Assembly: GCF_002252525.1 (NCBI RefSeq)
Contig: NZ_NNRM01000039.1
Location: 266,151-330,150, forward strand
Reading direction: 5' to 3'
Length of the DNA stretch: 64,000 nt
Origin: Brucella pseudogrignonensis
Lineage (GTDB): Bacteria > Pseudomonadota > Alphaproteobacteria > Rhizobiales > Rhizobiaceae
The notes below the pieces were generated by a model that saw only the letters and a list, made by a program, of their open reading frames with translations, was not told the DNA's origin and searched no databases. Both the position numbers and the translations under genes were made by a program. Positions 27,248 to 35,024 of the stretch are shown here, in pieces. Each line of letters opens with the position of its first letter. Within the stretch, counting starts at the first letter, position 1.

Positions 27248-28396
27248 ATGAGCGCTGAACGTGTCAACGATTGTTATGTCGCCCTCGAACTCAGCCAACG
27301 CACATGGCTGATCGGCTTTCTTTTGCCCGGCACGGATAAGGTTCAGATAATGACGGTTGCCGGTGGTGACGCCGAAGCTCTTCTGTCGGCGCTCGGAAGG
27401 ATTGAAAGCCTGGCAGGAACTCGGTTGGCTGCAGAATGCACCATGGTGTCGATGCGGGTCTGCTACGAGGCCGGTTATGACGGCTTCTGGCTTGCCCGTT
27501 ATCTTATCGATCGCGGCATCGATACCACAATCCTGGACCCATCCAGCTTTCTGGTTTCGCGACGAGGCCGACGTGTGAAGACAGATCGCATCGATGTCGA
27601 AGCGATGGTGTTTACGCTGAAGGCGTATTTGCTCGGAGACAGGTCAGTTTGTCGACCAGTTCGGCTGCCCTCAGTCGCGGAAGAAGACGCGAAGCGTCTT
27701 TCTCGGGAACGCACGCAATTGAAGAGGGAGCGCACGCGGCACGTCAATCGCATCCGCGCCTTGCTCGTGCTTCACGGTATCCGCTCTGTTCCTGGTCTTT
27801 GGGGAGGACGCTGGAAGGAGGCACTTTCGAATATCCGGACCGGTGATGGCAGGGAATTAGGGCGGTTCATCTTCCGTGAGCTTTGCCGCCAGTTTGAACG
27901 GCTCGATCTCGTGCACTCGCAGCTCAAGAGCTTAGAGAAGGAGCGCATTCAGGCTTGCGAGACCGAAGGAGCCATCAACGACAGCGGGAAGATCAGGGTG
28001 CTGAAGCAGCTTGACGGCATCGGTGAAGTGGGTGCCACACAGTTGGTCGCCGAAGTGTACCATCGAACATTCAAAAACCGAAAGCATCTGGCCTCTTACC
28101 TAGGACTGTCACCCAGCCCCTATTCCAGTGGCGAGGTCCATCGGGATCAAGGCATCAGCAAAGCCGGAAACAAACAGGCTCGAGTGATGCTCGTCGAACT
28201 GGCGTGGTGCTGGCTTAAATACCAGCCACAGAGCGAACTGACGCGATGGTATCGCGCCCGCTTCTCGGGGCATGGAAGTCGGTCCGGGAAGGTCGGAATA
28301 GTCGCCTTGGCCCGCAAACTCGCAATAGCGTTCTGGCGGTTTATCGAAGATGGCGTAGTCCCTGAAGGGGCTACACTAGCAGTCGCCACCAAGTAA
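27248..28396 (+). CDS. IS110-family transposase (copy 1)
   Basis: A 382-aa DEDD-type recombinase. The start at 27248 is set by GGAGG six nt upstream. The RuvC-like domain shows an acidic residue in ALELS (Glu where most members have Asp), Glu in AAECTMVSM and the acidic pair in KTDRIDVEAM. The coiled-coil linker is followed by the C-terminal Tnp domain with GIGEVGATQLVAEV and the serine-bearing SPYSSGE motif. Such proteins use a bridge RNA to join target and donor DNA. The gene appears complete and the element recently mobile. Confidence 0.93.
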   Translation: MSAERVNDCYVALELSQRTWLIGFLLPGTDKVQIMTVAGGDAEALLSALGRIESLAGTRLAAECTMVSMRVCYEAGYDGFWLARYLIDRGIDTTILDPSSFLVSRRGRRVKTDRIDVEAMVFTLKAYLLGDRSVCRPVRLPSVAEEDAKRLSRERTQLKRERTRHVNRIRALLVLHGIRSVPGLWGGRWKEALSNIRTGDGRELGRFIFRELCRQFERLDLVHSQLKSLEKERIQACETEGAINDSGKIRVLKQLDGIGEVGATQLVAEVYHRTFKNRKHLASYLGLSPSPYSSGEVHRDQGISKAGNKQARVMLVELAWCWLKYQPQSELTRWYRARFSGHGSRSGKVGIVALARKLAIAFWRFIEDGVVPEGATLAVATK

Positions 28397-28399
28397 GGT

Positions 28400-28600
28400 T
28401 TGACTGCCGACGGGCAGTTGAAGGGGAAGCGCGGCTACCGTGCGTAGAGATGGACATCAGACGCCGAGTTGTAGTTTGGTAACGCGCTTCAAGCAGACGC
28501 CTGGCCACCATGAATCGGGATTATGGTCGGGAGCAATGGCTCCAGCCGAATACAAGTCGAGGCACCAGTGTGCCAGATCGCCAGACGACTGCGAATAACT
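28400..28600 (+). ncRNA. predicted bridge RNA (seekRNA) of IS110 copy 1
   Basis: First structured loop: stem GAAGCGCG..TACC (28426-28439) / GGTA.CGCGCTTC (28478-28490). Inside, GCGTAGAGA (28442-28450) is the exact complement of the target to the right of the core, and GTTGTAG (28468-28474) copies the left target GTTATAG with one wobble. Second structured loop: stem 28501-28508 / 28568-28576 with inner hairpin 28530-28543. It contains ATACAAG (28550-28556), identical to the element's right end plus core, and GGGAT (28517-28521), complementary with one wobble to the element's left end. RNA limits are approximate. Confidence 0.82.
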
Positions 28601-28821
28601 GGAGGAAAGCAATTTTGGGCAAGATGGAAGAAGGATTGACAAACACCGCTTCATACAAGTCTCTACGCCAATCCTCCATCTTAATGCGGGCGTCGTCAAG
28701 ACTCATGAACCAGTGGGCGTTCAGGCACTCGGCTCTGAACTTGCCATTGATGGGGGAGACGGTCCCGCTCCAACCCGGTTCGTCGTATGATGAATAGCCA
28801 ACTCAACCAGGAGCCATTGAT

Positions 28822-29850
28822 ATGATTGCCAGCACAATCGGCCTTGATCTGGCCAAGCATAACTTTCACGTCCATGCGGTGGATGCCGCGGGTTTAGTGA
28901 TTAAAACCGCTGCGCTCCGGCGAAGCGAGATGATCAAGTTCTTTCAGAGTGCTAAGCCATGCCTTGTTGGCATGGAAGCTTGCGCTACCGCACACTACTG
29001 GGCCCGCGAACTGACGAAGCTTGGCCACGAAGTCAAATTGATCCCGCCTTCGTACGTTAAGCCGTTTGTACGGCGCGGCGCTAAGAATGATGCTGCGGAC
29101 GCTGCAGCCATCTGCGAAGCCGTCCGTCGACCTGATATGCGTTTCGTTGCGATCAAATCGGAAGCCAACCAGGGCTTCCTGATGTTACATCGAGCTCGAG
29201 GTCTGCTGGTGAGACAACGGACCATGGCAGTATGTGCGATCCGCGCTCACCTTGCTGAGTTTGGAATTATCTTCGGTCAAGGTCGACAACGCATCGAGAC
29301 CATAATCCCTTCGATAGAGGAAGTCGCAGCGTCGTTACCAGAACATGCCCGGTTCGCATTGAACAGTCTTATGCGAACGGTCGGCGAGTTGAACACGCAG
29401 ATAGAGGGAATTGAGACGAAGCTGGCGGAAGTGGGCCGATCAGATCCAGTCTCCAATCTGCTATCTTCGATCCCAGGTGTCGGCCCAATCACGTCTACGG
29501 CTATCGCTGCGACCGTTCCGAACGCGAGAATGTTTCGCTCTGGTCGAGAGTTTGCCGCCTGGCTGGGCTTGACCCCACGTCAAAACTCCAGCGGTGGCAC
29601 AACTCGATTAGGAGGCATAACGAAGCAAGGAGATGCGTACCTGCGTCATCTGCTTGTGATCGGTGCCAGAAACATCGTTCGGTATCCAAAAGCGCGAGCG
29701 AAAGTCGGCGGAGCTTGGATCGACGCTTTGCTGCAACGACGGCGTCCTATGATTGTGGCCGTCGCCGTGGCCAACAAGCTTGCCCGGATCATCTGGGCGA
29801 TGATGACGAATGGAGAAATGTTCAGAGAGGCACACGTTAAGGCCGCATAA
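28822..29850 (+). CDS. IS110-family transposase (copy 2)
   Basis: A 342-aa complete recombinase. Catalytic residues of the RuvC-like domain are in GLDLAKHNF, GMEACATAHYW and the KNDAADAAA pair; the C-terminal domain has SIPGVGPITSTAIAA and the serine motif RQNSSGGTTRLGG. It ends with the conserved AVANKLARIIWAMM helix. Preceded by AGGAG about 9 nt before the ATG. Sequence class is the same as copy 3 and different from copy 1. Confidence 0.94.
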   Translation: MIASTIGLDLAKHNFHVHAVDAAGLVIKTAALRRSEMIKFFQSAKPCLVGMEACATAHYWARELTKLGHEVKLIPPSYVKPFVRRGAKNDAADAAAICEAVRRPDMRFVAIKSEANQGFLMLHRARGLLVRQRTMAVCAIRAHLAEFGIIFGQGRQRIETIIPSIEEVAASLPEHARFALNSLMRTVGELNTQIEGIETKLAEVGRSDPVSNLLSSIPGVGPITSTAIAATVPNARMFRSGREFAAWLGLTPRQNSSGGTTRLGGITKQGDAYLRHLLVIGARNIVRYPKARAKVGGAWIDALLQRRRPMIVAVAVANKLARIIWAMMTNGEMFREAHVKAA

Positions 29851-29899
29851 GGCCGCAACCCAATCCAGTTGGTGTAAGGTGCAGAAGCAACAGATGGTC

Positions 29900-30060
29900 A
29901 TCCAGCGGAGCTGAGGATCGAGCAAACCCGGAGAGCTTTAGGCGCCATTCAAGCGCGACCCGTTGATGAGGCCTCGATCCGCGTACTCCATCAGGGCCAG
30001 CGACCATTGTATCGGTCGCAGTTAAAGGCCGAATACATGAACGCACCCGAATGATGACCT
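29900..30060 (+). ncRNA. predicted bridge RNA (seekRNA) of IS110 copy 2
   Basis: A stem GGATCGAG (29915-29922) / CTCGATCC (29973-29980) encloses GAGAGCTT (29931-29938), the exact complement of the target right of the core, and GCCATT (29944-29949), identical to the left target. The next loop has CTCCATCA (29986-29993), complementary with one wobble to the element's left end including the core. It also has an inner hairpin GCGACC/GGTCGC (30000-30019) and ATACATGA (30033-30040), identical to the element's right end with core. Four matches in the same order as in copies 1 and 3. Confidence 0.85.
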
Positions 30061-30499
30061 GAACTTGCAGAAAGCCTCTTGCGCCCGCGGGGCCGTCTAT
30101 ACATGAAGCTCTCGATGTAGCTGTTATCTGTCGGCTTGCCGGGCCGGGAGAAGTCGAGCACCACCCCCTTATGGTAAGCCCATAGATCCAGGTCACGAGA
30201 GATAAATTCGCTGCCATTATCCACACGAATAACCGCAGGATAACCGACCTGACGACATATCCGTTCGAGGGTCTGCACCACATCCTCACCACGATAACTG
30301 AAGCGGGCATCAACTGCTGGCGAGAAGCGTGAGAATGTATCAACCACCGTCAGGATGCGGATCTTCCGTCCTGTCGCCAATTGATCATGGACAAAATCCA
30401 TTGCCCAAACATGGTTGGAATGGGTCGCATCTGTGCGATCAGCGCGAGGCTTCGCCTTCACCGCCGTAACGTGTTGCTACGATCAAGAAGTATGCCGAT

Positions 30500-32062
30500 G
30501 CAAAATCACCAGAACGTCCGTTCTGGCCCATGACCATCGTGCGAAGCCCGAAAGGCTGGCGGGTCCCAAAACAGTCGACGGTCAAATTGTAGAGAACTAC
30601 TGGCGCTCGCATCAGGTGCCTGTTGCTAACTGCCGGAAAACAGTGGACACAGACAAATCCTCGAAGACTGGCTGAAAAGCTACGTTCCGGAGGATCTATT
30701 TAACGAGAACGGTTCATTGAAACCCGAATTGCGTGAGCTCGCTCCAAAGGGCAAGTTACGTATGGCTGCCAACCCACATACCAATGGTGGATTGCTGCGC
30801 ACCGAACTTTACACACCCGATATCCGTGGTTATGCTGTGGCTGTGGATCAACCCGGCCTGATCAAGGCCCAATCAACCAAAATTCTTGGTGAATATCTCC
30901 GCGACGTTTTAAAGCTGAACGAACGGGAAAAGAACTTTCGCATCTTTGGCCCAGATGAAACAGCTTCCAACCGTCTAAGTGCTGTTTTCGACGTAAGCGA
31001 CCGTGTTTGGATGGCGGAAACGTTTGATACCGATGATCATCTGTCCTCAGACGGGCGAGTAATGGAAATACTGAGCGAGAACTTATGCCAAGGTTGGCTC
31101 GAAGGCTATTTGCTGACTGGAAGGCACGGCTTTTTCTCTTGCTATGAGGCTTTTGTTCACATCGTTGATGCGATATTCAATCAGCATGCCAAATGGTTGC
31201 AGGTTGCGCAAAATTCGAATGGCGAGAGCCAATATCATCGCTCAACTATCTCCTGACATCCCACGTATGGCGTCAGTATCATAACGGCTTTTCCCATCAG
31301 GACCCAGGTTTTGTTGATCTTGTTGCGAACAAAAGTGCAGACGTGGTTCGAGTATATTTTCCACCGGACGCCAACACGTTGCTGTGGATTGGCGATCATT
31401 GCCTGAAAACCTGGGACCGCGTCAATGTGATCGTGGCGGGCAAGCAACCCGAACCACAATGGCTTGCAATGGAGAACGCCATACGCCATTGCGAAGCGGG
31501 TCTGGGCATATGGGATTGGGCCGGCGCTGAAGACGGTCTGGAACCAGACATTCTGATAGCTTGCGCGGGCCATGTCCCGACAATGGAAACCCTCGCTGCT
31601 GTTGATCTACTGCGTCACTCTCTACCGCATCTGCGCACCCGCGTCGTCAACGTCGTGGACCTGATGATTTTACAGTCACCTCAGCATCATCCTCACGGCA
31701 TTTCTGATGAAGATTTTGATCAGATTCTCACAACCCACCGTCCGGTCATCTTCGCATATCACGGCTATCCTTATCTCATTCATAGGCTCATTTATAACCG
31801 GGCCAACCACCCAAACTTCCATGTGCGAGGCTTCATCGAAAAGGGAACAACAACAACGCCTTTCGATATAGCGGTTCTCAACGAACTGGATCGCTTTCAT
31901 CTAGCGATTGAGGCGATAAGACGTCTGCCACTAGGTAACGAGATTGCGTTCCCTCTGATTGCCGGTTTAGAAGAAAAACTGGCCTTGCATAAGAAATATG
32001 TTTGCGAGCACGGAGAGGACATGCCCGAAATCAGGGATTGGAAATGGCCTTACACGAGATGA
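30500..32062 (+). pseudogene. truncated and frameshifted phosphoketolase
   Basis: The C-terminal ~500 of the usual ~790 residues of a xylulose-5-phosphate/fructose-6-phosphate phosphoketolase. Recognisable blocks are [84 protein letters not shown] and [10 protein letters not shown]. Frame changes occur near 30560, 30630 and 31210. The N-terminal third is absent at the junction with the IS3 remnant (~30470), so an IS-mediated deletion probably removed it. The enzyme would have made acetyl phosphate from pentose phosphates; here it is dead. Confidence 0.9.
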
Positions 32063-32268
32063 GCATTCTGAACCGGATCAGACCTACTTGTCATTTTTGG
32101 CTAGGACTAATTGTGATGAACTCGGAGGTCTCCGAGCAGGAGCGACAACCGGCCTCCTATTATTGCTATATGCGCGAGCATTAACTCTCAGCTGACTGCA
32201 GTCTTTTTCAGCGCTCGGAAGACCTGCGCTGACAAAATGAAACTATGGTTCCGTTACGACAAAAACTG

Positions 32269-32769
32269 CTAATCTAGTGGTTCTTTTGGCCAGCGGCGCT
32301 TAACGAACCCTGCCGGAACAATCGTGGAAGGATGAGAACAACTCCGTCGTTGCCAAGTTTTGTCATGTATGATCATTCCGACCAGCATTGCGATGACGAA
32401 GAGAACAGTTTGAGGAAGCCCCATCGACAATGCCGCGAGGGCGGGACCGGGACAGAAGCCGCCAATGCCCCATCCCAGACCGAACAGCGCCGAGCCAATG
32501 ATAAGAGGGGCATCGATCCGTCGGCGCGTTGGCACATGAAAACTGTCGTCGAATATTGGATGCTGCATCCGCTTCGTTATATGAACACCAATGAAGGCCA
32601 TGACAACCGCGCCACCAAGAACAAAAGCAAGACTTGGGTCCCATACGCCGAAAATGTCTAGAAAGCCTTGTACACGAACGGGATTGAGCATTCCAGACAT
32701 AGACAGTCCAAAACCAAAAACGGCACCGGATGCAAGAGCGCTGCAGAATTGATAAAACTTTAAGTTCAT
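32269..32769 (-). CDS. YeeE/YedE-type membrane protein, second half (DUF6691-like)
   Basis: A 166-aa protein with about four membrane segments. It has the family motif GGFCPGPALAAL late and GLSMSGMLNPVRVQGFLD early, the region carrying the conserved cysteine of thiosulfate/sulfur-transport proteins. The start at 32769 overlaps the upstream gene in an ATGA arrangement; the longer frame upstream is a shadow. With the preceding gene it forms a split two-part transporter, found next to BigR/Blh in Rhizobiales and Xylella, proposed to export or move sulfur compounds. Confidence 0.88.
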   Translation of the reverse strand: MNLKFYQFCSALASGAVFGFGLSMSGMLNPVRVQGFLDIFGVWDPSLAFVLGGAVVMAFIGVHITKRMQHPIFDDSFHVPTRRRIDAPLIIGSALFGLGWGIGGFCPGPALAALSMGLPQTVLFVIAMLVGMIIHDKTWQRRSCSHPSTIVPAGFVKRRWPKEPLD

Positions 32770-33176
32770 AGCCCCAGACCTCGCAGCACAGTAACAGCAA
32801 TCACTCCTGTTCCCAGAAAGGTAACAACCGCTGCAATTGATCGCGGTGAGAGACGAGCCAGCCCTAACACACCGTGCCCGCTCGTGCAGCCTGACCCCAT
32901 GCGCGCACCGAAGCCGACAAGAAGTCCGGCGACGATGATCAGTGGCCATCCAGTAGTAATTTGCACAGCGGGCCAGGTGCCGAAAACGGTCAGATAACTA
33001 ATTGGCCCGATTACCAATCCCACGACGAACGCAAGGTTTGTTAACGACGCGCTTCTCTGTAAAAGTCGCCCGACGATTCCACTTACTCCAGCAATCCTGC
33101 CGTTAAGGATCAGGAGCATCGCTGCTGAAACCCCGATTAACATCCCGCCGATAAGTGAGGATAGATAAGTGATCAT
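32766..33176 (-). CDS. YeeE/YedE family membrane protein, first half
   Basis: A 136-aa protein with four or five hydrophobic segments, and the family cysteine motif GSGCTSGHGVLGLARLSPRS. The start at 33176 follows GGAGGG and overlaps the stop of the regulator gene by ATGA. Together with the downstream half it forms the membrane part of the sulfide/thiosulfate operon. Confidence 0.9.
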   Translation of the reverse strand: MITYLSSLIGGMLIGVSAAMLLILNGRIAGVSGIVGRLLQRSASLTNLAFVVGLVIGPISYLTVFGTWPAVQITTGWPLIIVAGLLVGFGARMGSGCTSGHGVLGLARLSPRSIAAVVTFLGTGVIAVTVLRGLGL

Positions 33177-33520
33177 TCTACACCCTCCACGCAAAAGATG
33201 TCATAAAGGGCAGCGACCAATTGAGCCGCCTTGTCTTCTGTGAGACGATAGAAAATCTGTTTTCCATCTCGTCGCGTCTCGACTATTCTGGAGCTGCGCA
33301 ATACGGTTAGGTGCTGCGACAGGTGTGGTTGACCAACCCCGATTTTTTCTTCAAGTTCACCTACGGAGTATTCGCTCTCCACCAGGCAGCATACGATCAT
33401 CAGACGCGCTGGATGGGACAGTGTCTTGAGCAGGTCTGCCACTTCGCCCGCGCGCAGAGATAGTTCAATGGAAGATAGCCCCGCTTTCATTATTGCCATC
33501 CTGTCTACGGTCATTCCCAT
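33173..33520 (-). CDS. bigR: BigR-like ArsR-family redox/sulfide-responsive repressor
   Basis: A 115-aa winged-helix repressor. The DNA-recognition region is VGQPHLSQHLTVLRSSRIVETRRDGKQIFYRL. Two cysteines at the positions used for disulfide or persulfide sensing are present: one in the LMIVCCLVE helix and one near the C-terminus in DIFCVEG. This is the BigR/SqrR type that releases its operator upon reaction with sulfane sulfur. It overlaps the Blh gene upstream by 10 nt and the transporter gene downstream, so the operon is autoregulated in relatives. Symbol given from family and context. Confidence 0.88.
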   Translation of the reverse strand: MGMTVDRMAIMKAGLSSIELSLRAGEVADLLKTLSHPARLMIVCCLVESEYSVGELEEKIGVGQPHLSQHLTVLRSSRIVETRRDGKQIFYRLTEDKAAQLVAALYDIFCVEGVE

Positions 33521-34809
33521 GCAGCCCCTTCCAATGCATCCAGTGGAAACTTCAGATAACGCTTACCGTCGGCTTCTGGCTCAGGTAGACGTCCACCACT
33601 TATGTTCACCTGCAAAGCATGCAGGATGAGCCTTGGCATTGGCAGCGTTTTGTCGCGCTCTTTCCGCAATGCAACGAATGTTTCTTCCAACTCGCCAGCA
33701 ATGTGCGAATTGAAGTTTCTCTGGTTCGCTACAGTGCTCTCCCAACGCGGCGTACGGCCACCAGGCTGGTAATCATGTCCGGTGGATAGCCGCGTCTCAT
33801 CAGGAAGTGCTATGATATTCTGGATTGACTCCCACAATGCTCGCGCATCGCCGCCGGGAAAATCGGCCCGCGCCGTACCGCTATCTGGCATAAAAACTGT
33901 CTCATGCACAAAGGCGGCATCGCCAACCACGTAAGTGATGGAGGCGAGCGTATGCCCCGGCGAGAACAGAACCCTGGCATCAATGGAACCGATGTTGAAC
34001 GTCTCGCCATCGGCAAACAGCCGATCCCATTGTGAGCCATCGGTGGCAAGCTCGGGCCAGTTGTAGATCTCCTTCCACAGCTTCTGGACTCTGATTACAT
34101 GCTCGCCTATCGCCGTCTTTGCGCCCGTTTTCTCCTTAAGGTACTGAGCTGCGGAAAAGTGGTCGGCGTGTGGATGGGTGTCGAGAATCCATTCGACTGT
34201 CAGTCCACTATCACGGACGTATTCGAGAATTGTGTCTGCATTGATCTCCGCCGTTGACCCCGACTTTTCATCAAAGTCGAGAACGGGATCTACAATTGCG
34301 CACATACCGGTCGTCGGATCGGACACCACTTCCTGAACACTGGAGGTTCGCCTATCGAAAAAGCCTTTTACCTGCGGGCGACGGTCAGCGAAGCGTTGAA
34401 GCCACGATGCTGCGACACTGGTATCAAAGCCGAGCTGCTGTCCGAATGGTACGACGTCTTCAACAGATATGCGTCCGTCCAACACCTCACCGATCAGATG
34501 AAGGCTGAGCGAACGCGTACCTGTTTTGCAATGCGCAAGCACGGGGCCATCGGATTTTCTGACCACCGCCTGAAACGCACGCACATCAGCTTCAGTGATC
34601 GTATTCATTGCGACCGGAATATACGCATAAGAGAGATCGCATTGGTGGGCTGCATCGCATTCAGCCTGGTTTCCAGGTTGGTCTGCATCCTCACCGTCGG
34701 GACGGTTGTTGACCAGCGTTCTGAAGCCACTTCGATCTAGTACCCTGAGCTCTTCCGGGCCTGGCTGCGAAGATACCGACAGCCTCTCGGATATTCTGGT
34801 GACGGGCAT
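33511..34809 (-). CDS. blh: Blh: bifunctional sulfur transferase/persulfide dioxygenase
   Basis: About 432 aa from the ATG at 34809, which follows GGAGGG. The N-terminal DUF442 domain (residues ~1-110) has the phosphatase-like loop HCKTGTRS with its cysteine, acting as sulfur transferase. The C-terminal metallo-beta-lactamase dioxygenase domain carries THPHADH, SPGHT and TGHDY metal ligands. In BigR operons this enzyme oxidises glutathione persulfide, detoxifying hydrogen sulfide. Start is not the most upstream in-frame codon; the upstream stretch is AT-rich promoter. First gene of a four-gene minus-strand operon. Confidence 0.9.
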   Translation of the reverse strand: MPVTRISERLSVSSQPGPEELRVLDRSGFRTLVNNRPDGEDADQPGNQAECDAAHQCDLSYAYIPVAMNTITEADVRAFQAVVRKSDGPVLAHCKTGTRSLSLHLIGEVLDGRISVEDVVPFGQQLGFDTSVAASWLQRFADRRPQVKGFFDRRTSSVQEVVSDPTTGMCAIVDPVLDFDEKSGSTAEINADTILEYVRDSGLTVEWILDTHPHADHFSAAQYLKEKTGAKTAIGEHVIRVQKLWKEIYNWPELATDGSQWDRLFADGETFNIGSIDARVLFSPGHTLASITYVVGDAAFVHETVFMPDSGTARADFPGGDARALWESIQNIIALPDETRLSTGHDYQPGGRTPRWESTVANQRNFNSHIAGELEETFVALRKERDKTLPMPRLILHALQVNISGGRLPEPEADGKRYLKFPLDALEGAAWE

Positions 34810-34827
34810 CTTACCCTCCGATAATAA

Positions 34828-34849
34828 CATTATATAATATACTATAATG
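34828..34849. promoter_or_regulatory. candidate BigR operator upstream of blh
   Basis: The AT-rich palindrome CATTATA (34828-34834) / TATAATG (34843-34849) with an 8-nt spacer lies 19 bp upstream of the blh start, overlapping a TATAAT-like -10 box. BigR is known to bind an AT-rich palindrome in front of its own operon, so this is the natural candidate. Palindrome seen directly; binding inferred. Confidence 0.6.
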
Positions 34850-35024
34850 TATAATATTTTGGTTTTCAAGCCCCCCTCGAAAATGCAGATTTTCACAACC
34901 TGCGCAGAAGCTCTAACGAAAAAGATCGCCGGAGAAGAACGCTATACCTTTAAATTTTTAGGCCACTGGCAAAGGGTCTCGATAGAGGTATGATGATATG
35001 CATCCAATGTCCGGAGGTACCTCA

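Larger units (their letters stand above)
27186..28659 (+). mobile_element. intact IS110-family element (copy 1), ~1474 bp
   Basis: Both edges are fixed by the interrupted IS3 gene. The reconstructed target reads GTTATAGTCTCTACG; the left flank ends at AG (27184-27185) and the right edge carries another AG (28658-28659). AG is CT on the other strand, the same core dinucleotide reported for IS621. The element has a short 62-bp left end, one transposase gene, and a 261-bp right end that appears to encode the guide RNA. Confidence 0.88.
28748..30106 (+). mobile_element. intact IS110-family element (copy 2, IS1111 group), ~1356 bp
   Basis: Inserted in the IS3 transposase at the codons for ESFNGK. 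Both junctions share TGA (28748-28750 and 30104-30106); removing one copy and the intervening DNA restores the IS3 reading frame. Subterminal inverted repeats AGACGGTCCC (28757-28766) and GGGGCCGTCT (30089-30098) match at 9 of 10 positions, a hallmark of the IS1111 group. Left end ~70 bp, right end ~253 bp. Confidence 0.88.
27098..30461 (-). pseudogene. IS3-family transposase orfB, interrupted twice and 5'-truncated
   Basis: Piece 1 (30461-30107) has the first catalytic Asp in AMDFVHDQL, the second in DNGSEF, and ends at TDNSYIESF. Piece 2 (28747-28660) carries NGKFRAECLNAHWF, containing the catalytic Glu, through MEDWRRD. Piece 3 (27183-27098) is YNEFRPHSAIGNKVPISL to the stop. Joining the pieces restores the conserved family order without extra or missing bases. 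Inactive because of both insertions and loss of the N-terminal part. Confidence 0.9.
27040..30470 (-). mobile_element. IS3-family element remnant split by two IS110-family elements
   Basis: The minus strand contains the 3' two thirds of an IS3-family orfB in three pieces: 30461 to ~30107, 28747 to 28660, and 27183 to 27098. The two gaps are exactly filled by IS110-family elements on the plus strand. The upstream part of the element is missing at ~30465, where the phosphoketolase remnant begins. Reading order and coding frame rejoin perfectly at both gaps, so the two insertions occurred in a formerly continuous gene. Confidence 0.9.

Noticed and set aside
27186-30106. One composite transposon
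   Set aside because: The two IS110 elements are different, have different targets and cores, and each is flanked by its own IS3 piece. They are separate insertions.
32269-32949. 226-aa version of the second YeeE/YedE gene
   Set aside because: The extra N-terminal ~60 residues are out-of-frame reading of the upstream gene; the ATGA-coupled start at 32769 gives the normal family length.
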